NCBI RefSeq assembly: GCF_004153165.1
Contig: NZ_SEMD01000005.1
Coordinates: 38,794 to 102,793, forward strand
Direction: 5' to 3'
DNA length: 64,000 nt
Origin: Sporolactobacillus sp. THM7-4
Lineage (GTDB): Bacteria; Bacillota; Bacilli; Bacillales; Sporolactobacillaceae
Shown here: positions 1 through 7,322 of the stretch, piece after piece
How positions within the stretch are numbered: position 1 is the stretch's first letter
Layout: every line of letters begins with the position of its first letter
Notes under the pieces: generated by a model
Seen by the model: the letters and a program-made list of their open reading frames with translations, nothing else
Database searches by the model: none
What the model was told of the DNA's origin: nothing
Translations under genes and position numbers: made by a program

Positions 1-1145
1 CATATTTGAACGATCCGGTTACCCGAATCACGCTCTATAAAGCGGATGGCTCGGTCATTGCGAATGTTAGTAATGACATTAGCAGCATGAACAATATGAT
101 GAGCGGTATGATGCGGCACAGGGCGCCGGGCACATTTTCCCAGGAGGTCGACCGGACGGAACTCAAGGAATCCGGCATTTCGATCGGCACGGTAAACGTG
201 ACGCACTACAGTTCCATCGGTGATTCTCTGACTTCCATGATGTTTCGTTCCGCGCTGATTCGCACCAGCCTGCTCTCTTTCGTTATCGTGCTGGCTTTAC
301 TGATAATAATCGGGCTCTTCGTGAGCCGAAGATTGAGCAGAGACTTAAGAAATACCTCATCTATGGCGCTGAATATCGATTTGGGAAATCAGGTGGATAT
401 TCCGCTCTCAAAAATCCGGGAGGTCCGGATTATCCAGCAAAGCCTGAAGGAATTGAAATCACGGTTAAAGCTGAAACAAAAAGGGCGTAAGCGTCTACTT
501 GATGAAATGGTTCATCAGACGCGGACGCCGCTCACAATATTGAAGACACATCTGGAAGGGTTTCAGGACGGGGTCATTGATCTGACACCAGAGGAAATCA
601 AAACCTGTGAAATGCAGATCGAGAACATTTCCTCAATCATTTCCAATATGAGCGGTCTGCTGGATACCGAAAGAAAAGCATCCCCGCTCCGCGTCGAAGC
701 ATTCGAATTCAGCCATTTACTGCGACGAATTATTGCCGGGCTTAAGCTTCAATTCGATCAGAAGCAAGTCGCACTTTCCTTGATGAGTCACGAGAAAATA
801 ATGATTAAGACCGATTTGTATAAACTGAGCCAGAGTATTTACAACATCCTGACCAACGCTTACAAATTCACCCAACCGGGCAGTAAAGTGGAGGTTTTCT
901 TCCAGGCGGATGAGAAGATGCTCACTATCGAGATCAGGGATACTGGTGCAGGTATATCGCCCAAAGAACAGCAGCATTTATTTGAAGCCTATTACAAGGG
1001 AAGTAACGCCCAGACGGTTCCCGGAGAAGGGTTGGGACTGTATGTTGTGAAGCAGAATCTGGAGCAAATCGGGGGAACGATTCGTGTCGCATCAGCGCCT
1101 GGTAAAGGAAGCAATTTTATCATTAGAATCCCGATGACGATTTAA
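1..1145 (+). CDS. Sensor histidine kinase, 5' end outside the window
   Basis: Membrane sensor kinase that would autophosphorylate on histidine and pass phosphate to a response regulator, presumably encoded upstream outside the window. The frame is open to the window edge, and the first possible start (TTG at 6) falls inside a sensor domain, so the gene is 5'-truncated. Counting from that TTG there is one membrane helix at about 84-107, a HAMP-like linker, an H-box with His170 in HQTRTPLT, an N-box (NILTNAYKF), a G1 box (DTGAGIS) and a G2 box (GEGLGLYVV). The C-terminal catalytic half looks intact. A cupredoxin gene follows 60 bp downstream with its own strong RBS, so the stimulus may be metal or redox related. 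That link rests on position only. Confidence 0.88.
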   Translation, partial: YLNDPVTRITLYKADGSVIANVSNDISSMNNMMSGMMRHRAPGTFSQEVDRTELKESGISIGTVNVTHYSSIGDSLTSMMFRSALIRTSLLSFVIVLALLIIIGLFVSRRLSRDLRNTSSMALNIDLGNQVDIPLSKIREVRIIQQSLKELKSRLKLKQKGRKRLLDEMVHQTRTPLTILKTHLEGFQDGVIDLTPEEIKTCEMQIENISSIISNMSGLLDTERKASPLRVEAFEFSHLLRRIIAGLKLQFDQKQVALSLMSHEKIMIKTDLYKLSQSIYNILTNAYKFTQPGSKVEVFFQADEKMLTIEIRDTGAGISPKEQQHLFEAYYKGSNAQTVPGEGLGLYVVKQNLEQIGGTIRVASAPGKGSNFIIRIPMTI

Positions 1146-1204
1146 AGCAGTATACCAATGCGATAAACAATCCTCTCGCAGATTCTTATAAGGAGGCATG
1201 GATC

Positions 1205-1930
1205 GTGAAAATGAGAATAACGATGGCTGCGTTATCCGTCGTCGGCATCTTTGCAATAGGATTAATCATCTTTGGTGCTATTCAAACAGTCTCTGCTGTA
1301 TCCATACAAAATAAAACACGGACCCAAGCTGAAGCAGCACAAACAGATCGCAGTGACGATAATGTCAATCCAGATGCAGCGAGTTACGACCGATATGGTT
1401 ATGGTATGATGGGTGGCGGTTACGGCATGATGAACGGGGCGAGAGATAGTTACAGTGGCCAAGCCAGTGTCACCGAATCTGCCGTTCAGAAGGATATTGC
1501 TGCTGCACAGAAGAATGCGCATGTTGACAAAAAAACGAATACCATTACCTATTCAGGCAATAGTGTGACGCTTGTCATTGCGGGCGGTCCCGAGAAGACC
1601 GATGGCAAATTTGTCATTGACGGCCTGGTCAATCCGAAGCTGGTCGTGACAAAAGGTGCTGATGTCACGGTAGAGTTTGTAAACGAAGACGCAGACATGC
1701 CGCACGCCTTTGAAATCACCGATGCCGCACCGCCCTATGACTATATGTCAATGATGGACGGAGGTATCTATCCGGGAAGTATCATACGTGCATTGCCCAA
1801 AACCTCAGGCGGCCATTTCGCAATGGCCACGACCACATTTAAGGCAATTCAGCCAGGTACGTTCTATTATATCTGCCAGTATCCCGGCCATGCACAAAAG
1901 GGCATGTACGGTAAACTTTTGATTAAATAG
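1205..1930 (+). CDS. Membrane-anchored or secreted cupredoxin (type 1 copper protein)
   Basis: Extracytoplasmic blue-copper protein of 241 residues. The GTG start sits 8 nt after AGGAGG. Residues 1-31 form a hydrophobic signal or anchor. A Gly/Met/Tyr-rich stretch (about 62-77, repeats of YGMM) may bind copper or be disordered. The C-terminal half is a plastocyanin-like beta-sandwich with the expected type 1 ligands in order: His167 (MPHAFE), Cys224 (YICQYPGH), His229 and Met234. Family knowledge says such proteins carry electrons or buffer copper at the outer face. The physiological partner is not visible. It follows a sensor kinase and ends at a good terminator, so it may be the last gene of an operon beginning outside the window. 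Confidence 0.85.
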   Translation: MKMRITMAALSVVGIFAIGLIIFGAIQTVSAVSIQNKTRTQAEAAQTDRSDDNVNPDAASYDRYGYGMMGGGYGMMNGARDSYSGQASVTESAVQKDIAAAQKNAHVDKKTNTITYSGNSVTLVIAGGPEKTDGKFVIDGLVNPKLVVTKGADVTVEFVNEDADMPHAFEITDAAPPYDYMSMMDGGIYPGSIIRALPKTSGGHFAMATTTFKAIQPGTFYYICQYPGHAQKGMYGKLLIK

Positions 1931-1960
1931 CAAAGTAACCCATTAGATTAAACTAGAGTG

Positions 1961-2001
1961 AGCAAATCGCAGGATCAAACAGATCACGCGGTTTGCTTTT
2001 G
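1961..2001 (+). terminator. Intrinsic terminator after the cupredoxin gene
   Basis: AGCAAATCGC (1961-1970) pairs with GCGGTTTGCT (1988-1997) with one G-T wobble and is followed by a short T run. Confidence 0.75.
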
Positions 2002-2074
2002 TCATACTTTAAGTAATGTCATGAAAGCTGAATGAGGGCTGATTGAAAAAATGGTGAGCAAAACAGTTTCGATA

Positions 2075-2090
2075 ATACCCGTATAGGTAT
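2075..2090 (+). promoter_or_regulatory. CsoR/CstR-type operator overlapping the glutaredoxin promoter
   Basis: ATACCCGTATAGGTAT is a near-palindrome of the same form as the sites at 7248, 10000 and 10678. A -10-like TATACT (2090-2095) overlaps its right edge, so a repressor bound here would block RNA polymerase. This places the downstream thiol-redox gene in the candidate CstR regulon. Confidence 0.6.
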
Positions 2091-2199
2091 ATACTGCAAG
2101 TGTAGTCGGAACGAACAGTTAAAAAAACTGAGTTCTCGGCTCGCCGAGATAAGAAATCCAAATACTAAGATTGTGAAAAACTTTATAAGGGAGCTATGA

Positions 2200-2436
2200 A
2201 TGATGAATGAAGTAACTGTGTACACGACCAATACTTGTCCTTATTGCCATATGGTGAAGAATTTTCTGAAAAAGCAAGGACTGCCATTTAAAGAAATCAA
2301 TGTGCAGCAAGATCCTGCTGCCGGTCAACGTCTTGTGGAAACAACCGGACAAATGGGTGTACCGCAAACAAATGTGAATGGTCAGTGGGTACTCGGATAT
2401 GATCCTGATCGGATCATGGGTTTTGTTCATGCATAA
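2200..2436 (+). CDS. Glutaredoxin/NrdH-like thiol-disulfide oxidoreductase
   Basis: Small 78-residue cytoplasmic thioredoxin-fold protein with a CPYC active site (Cys13, Cys16) after the first strand and a cis-proline motif (GVPQT) near 54, as in glutaredoxins and NrdH-redoxins. AAGGGA precedes tandem ATGs at 2200 and 2203, and either could be used. It stands alone behind a CsoR/CstR-type operator identical in design to those of the sulfur cluster 5 kb downstream. A role in reducing protein persulfides or mixed disulfides during sulfur stress is therefore inferred. Supply of electrons to ribonucleotide reductase is the alternative family role, but no nrd gene is nearby. Confidence 0.85.
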   Translation: MMNEVTVYTTNTCPYCHMVKNFLKKQGLPFKEINVQQDPAAGQRLVETTGQMGVPQTNVNGQWVLGYDPDRIMGFVHA

Positions 2437-3363
2437 TCTTGCCTGACCGGCAACAGGCTGAAAAATGTTGCATCTTAGGAGAAATTGAACATTTGCCGGT
2501 CGCTGATCAGACCATACGTGATCATTTCAAATTGTGTCGTCAATCTTTCTTCTGATAAACCCCCGGAGGGCGTCTTTCTGATATTATTTTGACGACTGAA
2601 TTGCCTTTAGAAATTAAGAATGATCTCGATACTTCGTATTCCAGTCGCTTCTCATGTGCATTATCAATTAGTGTTTTGGAAAACAGGTCTCCGGGGATAG
2701 AGATTGAAAAGTACATTGTTTCATCAGTTATTCAAGCGATCAAACCATAATATGTAAGAATTGCCGACAATTGTCTGCTTTTTTAGATTTCTACGGACCA
2801 ATTTTTTATATTGGGATGGCTTTAGGCATTGCTTTCACAGAAATCCATTTAGCATCCAAGAAGATATAGCAGGAAATGCCGTTTAAAATATTCTACTGAA
2901 TCATGAATATTAAGATTTTTTTCATCCTGTGGAAATCAAAATATATCTAAAATTGATTGTAGGGTTAATTATGTCCAAGATCAGCCCTGCAGTAGAAAAG
3001 TTGGTTGCCAGATTAAGGGTATTGCACTCTCTGTATCCGTACTGACTGTTCTTGAACTGAATATGAGTTGGGGTATGTTCTATATGCTGTTGTCATTCTC
3101 TTTCTTAAAGAAAAACATAGCTATCGCTAATACGTTTTGGATGTGTCTTGATCATTATTAGCGGCCTGTTTGTAGGGGATTCATTGATTAATAGAACTAA
3201 CAAACATGTCGTGAAGACGGATGGTTTTATTAAAATCGTCATATAGGCTAAAGATGCTTCAAAATTTATTAAAGAGTGGACATTGTAGGTTGAGATTCAG
3301 AAGGACATTTTTACTCAATCATACCAACGGTCAAACCCAGAAAGTTATATATGCGTTTATATA
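2437..3363. other. Long intergenic stretch with gene debris
   Basis: No intact open frame, good RBS or RNA gene is visible here. The stretch is AT-rich and looks like decayed coding sequence. The only recognisable part is the possible small membrane protein remnant at 3020-3246. Confidence 0.5.
3020..3246 (+). pseudogene. Possible remnant of a small multidrug-resistance type membrane protein
   Basis: One frame reads a hydrophobic stretch ending in a KEK-like turn. A neighbouring frame then reads FLKKNIAIANTFWM, and another reads IIISGLFVGD near the end. The pattern of short hydrophobic segments around a KEN/KEK turn resembles the last two helices of SMR-family exporters, but stops and frame changes break it. 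The identity is weak. Confidence 0.25.
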
Positions 3364-3409
3364 ACTCTTTCATGAGTAGTCACCTGTGACACTGGAAGAG
3401 TATTTTTTT
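3364..3409 (+). terminator. Hairpin with T run at the end of the debris region
   Basis: ACTCTTTC (3364-3371) pairs with GGAAGAGT (3394-3401), with an inner GTCAC/GTGAC stem, followed by seven Ts. It probably ended the gene now decayed upstream. Confidence 0.6.
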
Positions 3410-3492
3410 GTAAAACAATAATAATTCCACCAAATCCAGTATGGGATCTGGCGGAAAATAGATGATAGAAAATTTATTTGCAGTTTACAAAA

Positions 3493-4461
3493 TTATGCAA
3501 TAATAAAATTAAACAAATAACCTGTAAATACAATCCCAAGGCCGACAATAGTAATAAATATTGCAAGCAGCTTCGGTTTCAGTACTCTCCTCAAAAGAAT
3601 CATTTCCGGCAAGCTCAATGCGGTTACAGCCATCATAAATGATAATGCCGTTCCTGTTGCGACTCCTGCTCTTGTAAGCTCACTGACCAGTGGAATAACT
3701 CCTGCTGCATTTGAATATAATGGAATGCCGATTAAAACAGCAATAAGTACTGCAAAGGGATTGTCCTTACCGGCATATTCTGCTAGTGCTCCGGCCGGAA
3801 TCCAGCCATGCATCACGCCACCTATAGCAATGCCGATGATGACATAGATCCAAATCTTCTTTATTAGATCCCATGTGAAAACCCAAGAATCCAATAATTT
3901 CTCTTTCATTGATGGATCTGGAATGTCTTGATCAGCTTTGACATTCATTTTATAGACATAGCCTTCGACGTATTTTTCAAGTTTCATCTTTCCTAAAATA
4001 ATGCCGCCGACTATAGCAATCATTTCACCGGAAGCGATATAAATAAGCGCGATTTTCCAACCGAATAATCCGTATAGAAGCCCTAATGCCACCTCATTTA
4101 CCATGGGAGCCGCAATTAAATAGGAAAAAGTGACTCCGAGCGGTATCCCTGCTTCTACGAAACCGATGAAAAGGGGGACGGCTGAGCATGAGCAAAACGG
4201 TGTCACGATGCCAAGAAGTGCCGCTAGGATATGACCGATAAAAATGTTCCCTTTGTTTTTGGCAAGGATCTTTCTTGTTTTTTCAGGGGGAAAGAAACTT
4301 CTTAGAAAAGTTATTGCATAAATGATTATTAAGAGCAATATAAAGATCTTTATACTATCAAACACGAAAAAATTCAAAGCACTTCCAAGTTTGCTATCCT
4401 GAGCAATTCCAAAAATATTATAGACAAGCCAGTCGGCAAAGATCTGTATTGGCGTGAACAT
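3493..4461 (-). CDS. ArsP-type permease (PF03773-like, YraQ/UPF0718 family)
   Basis: Polytopic permease of 322 residues, last gene of the ArsR-led minus-strand operon. Two pseudo-symmetric halves of hydrophobic helices are separated by a cytoplasmic loop near 155-195. The first half carries the family signature TPFCSCSAVPLFIGF with three clustered polar or Cys residues, and the second half has the counterpart YSNAAGVIPLVSEL. Family members include ArsP, which exports trivalent organoarsenicals, but many are uncharacterised. ATG with RBS GAGGAAG fixes the start. With an ArsR-type repressor and a CxxC mini-thioredoxin upstream, export of a thiol-reactive metalloid or its organic form is the best inference. 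Confidence 0.85.
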   Translation of the reverse strand: MFTPIQIFADWLVYNIFGIAQDSKLGSALNFFVFDSIKIFILLLIIIYAITFLRSFFPPEKTRKILAKNKGNIFIGHILAALLGIVTPFCSCSAVPLFIGFVEAGIPLGVTFSYLIAAPMVNEVALGLLYGLFGWKIALIYIASGEMIAIVGGIILGKMKLEKYVEGYVYKMNVKADQDIPDPSMKEKLLDSWVFTWDLIKKIWIYVIIGIAIGGVMHGWIPAGALAEYAGKDNPFAVLIAVLIGIPLYSNAAGVIPLVSELTRAGVATGTALSFMMAVTALSLPEMILLRRVLKPKLLAIFITIVGLGIVFTGYLFNFIIA

Positions 4462-4525
4462 AAAGTCACTTCCTCTTTAAAATGGTCAGCGGACCATAAT
4501 TATTTCAGTCATGGTTATTCTATTT

Positions 4526-5695
4526 TTATGATTCTGAGCTTGGGTTAAAGCTATTCTTGACAAGTAGAACGCTGAACGTCACCAACAGAAGCCCAAAACC
4601 ATAGATGATAAACAGCGCTCTAAAGTTTGATGCAGCAACAATTTTCGCTCCAAGAGCAGTACCTATCCCACCACCACCCATAAAGCAGAAGGCGACGAGG
4701 GATGTGGCAACGCTTCTTGCTTTTGCTGCAAATTCTGTAGCCACAGTCAGGAAGGATGAATGAGCTAGCATGAAACCCAAACCCATCAGCCCAATTGCGA
4801 TCACAACAATTGGCAGGGAATTTCCCAATACGATGAACAACAAATCCGCTAAAGAGGCAAAGCTAATACCAACAGCTGCAGTTTTCTTGCGGCCTATTTT
4901 TCTTGCTATTACTCCCGACTTCCTGCCTGCAAGTAATGCCATTAAGCCAAACGCAGTCATAACTATTCCTATCGCAAAATTATTTAATTCAAAAGTCTGC
5001 TTAATGAAGCCTCCCAGGAATGAAAAGGAACCAATTAAGAAGATACCTTCAAATATGACTAATGTATAGATAATTACACTTGATGGATTTTTGAGTACGT
5101 TTATATAAGGCATTATCGCCTTGCTTTCCTTGTTTTTTGTTGAAGGTATCTTTTTACCGATGGTAAACAGTAGGATGGAAGAAACAACGGCCAAAATTGC
5201 GTAAACTCCAAATACACCTCTCCAATTTAAAAAATATGCAATAGAGCCCCCGATCGCCATACTCAGCCCCTGTCCTAGAAAAGATATCCCCATAAATGTT
5301 CCTATTGCTGATTGTCTTTCTTCTATTGGGAACAAATCACCTATAAGTGCCAATGAAACTGGCATCACCGCTGCTGCAAACATTCCTGTTAACGCTCTGT
5401 ATGCTGTTAAATCTGGCAGTGCAACAGAAAATGCACATAAGGTAGTCGCTATTGTAAACATTGATATTGAAAATGTGATAACCTGTTTCTTCCCGAATCG
5501 CTCTGCAAGATATCCATACAACAGCTGAAACAATCCAAATGGCAGCATGTATGCTGAAATTATCACTGAAGCAGATGTAACATCCACATTTAGGTTCTGT
5601 GCTATAGACGGAAGGATAGGTGAAACCACCCAATTGTCCGCCATTGTGACAAAACCCGCAAGGCCAAGTATCAACAGTATTTTTTTCTTATCCAA
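4526..5695 (-). CDS. MFS efflux transporter, 12-helix drug:H+ antiporter type
   Basis: Major facilitator of 389 residues with twelve hydrophobic segments and the motif-A-like loop GYLAERFGKKQVI between helices 2 and 3. The closest broad type is the DHA1 drug exporters. The start is TTG at 5695 behind an AAGAAGA stretch. No in-frame ATG with a better RBS is visible, so the start is uncertain by a few residues. It lies between the AhpD-like gene and the permease gene in the ArsR-led operon, which suggests it exports a toxic small molecule or metalloid conjugate. The substrate cannot be read from the sequence. Confidence 0.85.
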   Translation of the reverse strand: MDKKKILLILGLAGFVTMADNWVVSPILPSIAQNLNVDVTSASVIISAYMLPFGLFQLLYGYLAERFGKKQVITFSISMFTIATTLCAFSVALPDLTAYRALTGMFAAAVMPVSLALIGDLFPIEERQSAIGTFMGISFLGQGLSMAIGGSIAYFLNWRGVFGVYAILAVVSSILLFTIGKKIPSTKNKESKAIMPYINVLKNPSSVIIYTLVIFEGIFLIGSFSFLGGFIKQTFELNNFAIGIVMTAFGLMALLAGRKSGVIARKIGRKKTAAVGISFASLADLLFIVLGNSLPIVVIAIGLMGLGFMLAHSSFLTVATEFAAKARSVATSLVAFCFMGGGGIGTALGAKIVAASNFRALFIIYGFGLLLVTFSVLLVKNSFNPSSES

Positions 5696-5881
5696 AGTAT
5701 CATCTTCTTGTAAATTTGATTTTTAATCCATAGCTTTAGCTAGTTAATGCGTGAAAATAGTCGGCGTTTTATTGCCAAAAATAACAATAAGAAAAAGAAG
5801 GGTGGCGTTTTTTCGTAAAAAGATGGAAATGCCATTTGACCCCTTCTTCTCACCATCGGCATTTAGATAAAAACAATAGGG

Positions 5882-6247
5882 TTAGGTTAATTTCTCTGTT
5901 TGATTAACTAGCAACTTCATCGCTTCCAGTGAAGCTGAAATAACCGTCGTACCCTTTACAAATCTGGCAGTAAGCAAGGCCTCTACAATCTCATCTTTGC
6001 TTATTCCTTGGATCAGCGCGCTTTTGACATATGAAATAATGCAGGTTTCTTGTCCTAATGCTGCAGCGGCGGCTATGCTCATTAGAAGCTTATATTTGTT
6101 TGGAACAGCGGTTTTGCTATACAGCCACTTTTTGTTGTTGACATGTTCAAATACTGCGCTTTCATCCAACTGACTCAATAATTTCATGGGAAGTGGAGTG
6201 CTTCCGGATTGTTTTTTCATTTGTTCTAGTAGGTCATGAATATTCAT
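5882..6247 (-). CDS. AhpD/carboxymuconolactone-decarboxylase-like protein
   Basis: Protein of about 121 residues, all-alpha, with the CMD-fold pattern: a YK(L)LMSIAAAAALGQETCI helix, a connecting segment with Ile/Ser in place of the second Cys, then EIVEALLTARFVKGTTVISASLEAM. AhpD proteins use a CxxC; here only one Cys is present in that helix (ETCIISY), so classical disulfide reductase chemistry looks unlikely. The start is ATG 6247, chosen for its distance from GAGGG; 6250 and a TTG at 6265 are alternatives. It follows the mini-thioredoxin by about 20 bp in the same operon, which suggests a redox partnership. Its exact reaction is unknown. Confidence 0.7.
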   Translation of the reverse strand: MNIHDLLEQMKKQSGSTPLPMKLLSQLDESAVFEHVNNKKWLYSKTAVPNKYKLLMSIAAAAALGQETCIISYVKSALIQGISKDEIVEALLTARFVKGTTVISASLEAMKLLVNQTEKLT

Positions 6248-6268
6248 CATTTTTCCCTCAATCAAAAA

Positions 6269-6502
6269 TTATTTTTTTAATAACCCGACAACCTCATCAA
6301 CGGATAGAACTTTCCCCGCTGATACGACCTTCTCATCAATGGTTAGTGCAGGTGTACTCATGACTCCGTAACGTACAATTGAAGGAATGTCTTCAACCTT
6401 TTCAACAGTGGCATTGACCTGAGCCGATGAAATGGCTTCACGAACATTTTGCTCAAGTGCTTTGCATCGTTTACAGCCGGTCCCCAAAATTTTAATGATC
6501 AT
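6269..6502 (-). CDS. Mini-thioredoxin (redox-active disulfide protein 2 family)
   Basis: A 77-residue thioredoxin-fold protein with the pattern MIIKILGTGCKRCK (Cys10, Cys13) and a cis-Pro motif STPALTIDEKVV. This family of small thioredoxins often sits beside ArsP/YraQ permeases and ArsR regulators. The ATG start at 6502 is supported by GGAGC eight bases upstream; a longer open frame extends upstream but reads through the operon spacer. It probably keeps a metalloid, the permease or the AhpD-like protein in the reduced state. The role is inferred from context. Confidence 0.85.
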   Translation of the reverse strand: MIIKILGTGCKRCKALEQNVREAISSAQVNATVEKVEDIPSIVRYGVMSTPALTIDEKVVSAGKVLSVDEVVGLLKK

Positions 6503-6567
6503 TTGAAATCGCTCCTTAATAATAAAAATTATAGATGCCAGACAAGATAAAACCATCCGCAAGGGAT

Positions 6568-6924
6568 TTACTCGTGAGGTGTTGTTGATAGACAATTCAA
6601 CGGTGTGCTTAATGTGTAAACAGTGAACTTCCCATCTTTTCTAGAATGGATTACTCCACCGCGTTCAAGAATTTTTAAATGATGGCTAATCGTTGATTGA
6701 GGCAATTGAAGCCCTGAAACGATCTCACACATGCATAGATCACTGATCAGTAACATGCCGACAATCTTTAATCGTGTCGCATCCCCAAGTGACTTGAACA
6801 GTTCAGCTTTCTTTTCAAGCGATTCATTGTTTCTTAGAAAAGTAAGTTTCTCTTTTGAACGAGCGATGAATTGCTTGATCTCTTCATCAGTTCGAATATT
6901 CCACGCTCTCTGTTCTGTGACCAT
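6568..6924 (-). CDS. ArsR/SmtB-family metalloid-responsive repressor
   Basis: A 118-residue winged-helix repressor and first gene of a five-gene minus-strand operon. The LFKSLGDATRLKIVGML helix and QSTISHHLKILERGGVI recognition region are typical. Cys64 and Cys66 (DLCMCEIV) match the CxC sensing motif of As(III)/Sb(III)-type ArsR proteins, and Cys111 near the C-terminus could be a third ligand. The ATG at 6924 lies eight bases from GGAGG; an upstream in-frame start reads through that RBS. Its promoter has an inverted repeat between -35 and -10, the expected position for autorepression. Inferred inducer: arsenite, antimonite or a related thiophilic metalloid. Confidence 0.88.
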   Translation of the reverse strand: MVTEQRAWNIRTDEEIKQFIARSKEKLTFLRNNESLEKKAELFKSLGDATRLKIVGMLLISDLCMCEIVSGLQLPQSTISHHLKILERGGVIHSRKDGKFTVYTLSTPLNCLSTTPHE

Positions 6925-6949
6925 TAAATAACCTCCTTTGCTAAACAAA

Positions 6950-6979
6950 ATTATAAAACTAGTTGTATAGTTATGTCAA
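6950..6979 (-). promoter_or_regulatory. ArsR operon promoter with operator in the spacer
   Basis: On the minus strand: TTGACA (6979-6974), an 18-bp spacer, TATAAT (6955-6950). The spacer holds AACTA-N6-TAGTT (6957-6972), a good candidate ArsR operator. Confidence 0.75.
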
Positions 6980-7121
6980 CTGATGCTGATGTCATGAAGT
7001 GTATCAATTGCAGAAGATAAACGGGCAATTGCAAAAGTGACGTAAAAATAAAGGTCCACGCCTTGCAATATATAATCTATTGCTTATACAATTTTAATTT
7101 AGATATGTTTTCCAACAGATG

Positions 7122-7159
7122 AATGCGGCTTGGCACAGCTCTTAGTAAACGACTTTATT
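7122..7159 (+). repeat. Dispersed repeat copy 1 (12-bp and 16-bp conserved parts around a variable 10-mer)
   Basis: AATGCGGCTTGG, ten variable bases, then AGTAAACGACTTTATT. The same layout recurs at 25751-25788 with two mismatches in the 28 conserved positions and an unrelated 10-mer. Origin unknown. Confidence 0.5.
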
Positions 7160-7236
7160 GTCAGTTAACAAAAAATCGATAATTGACCAAGGGAGAATGG
7201 TAAAAAGCTTCTCATCTTTTTTGATGGCTGAAAGGG

Positions 7237-7266
7237 TTGTAATCTGCATACCCTATAGGGTATAAT
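7237..7266 (+). promoter_or_regulatory. Promoter with a perfect CsoR/CstR-type operator
   Basis: TTGTAA (7237-7242), an 18-bp spacer and TATAAT (7261-7266). A perfect 16-bp palindrome, ATACCCTATAGGGTAT (7248-7263), fills the spacer and runs into the -10. It matches the C-tract/G-tract form of CsoR/CstR sites and drives the 822-residue sulfurtransferase fusion. Confidence 0.75.
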
Positions 7267-7322
7267 GTGATTGAACATTGGCGAAAGTGTTGCCATGAAT
7301 ACGTGAAGCAGGAGGACCCATT

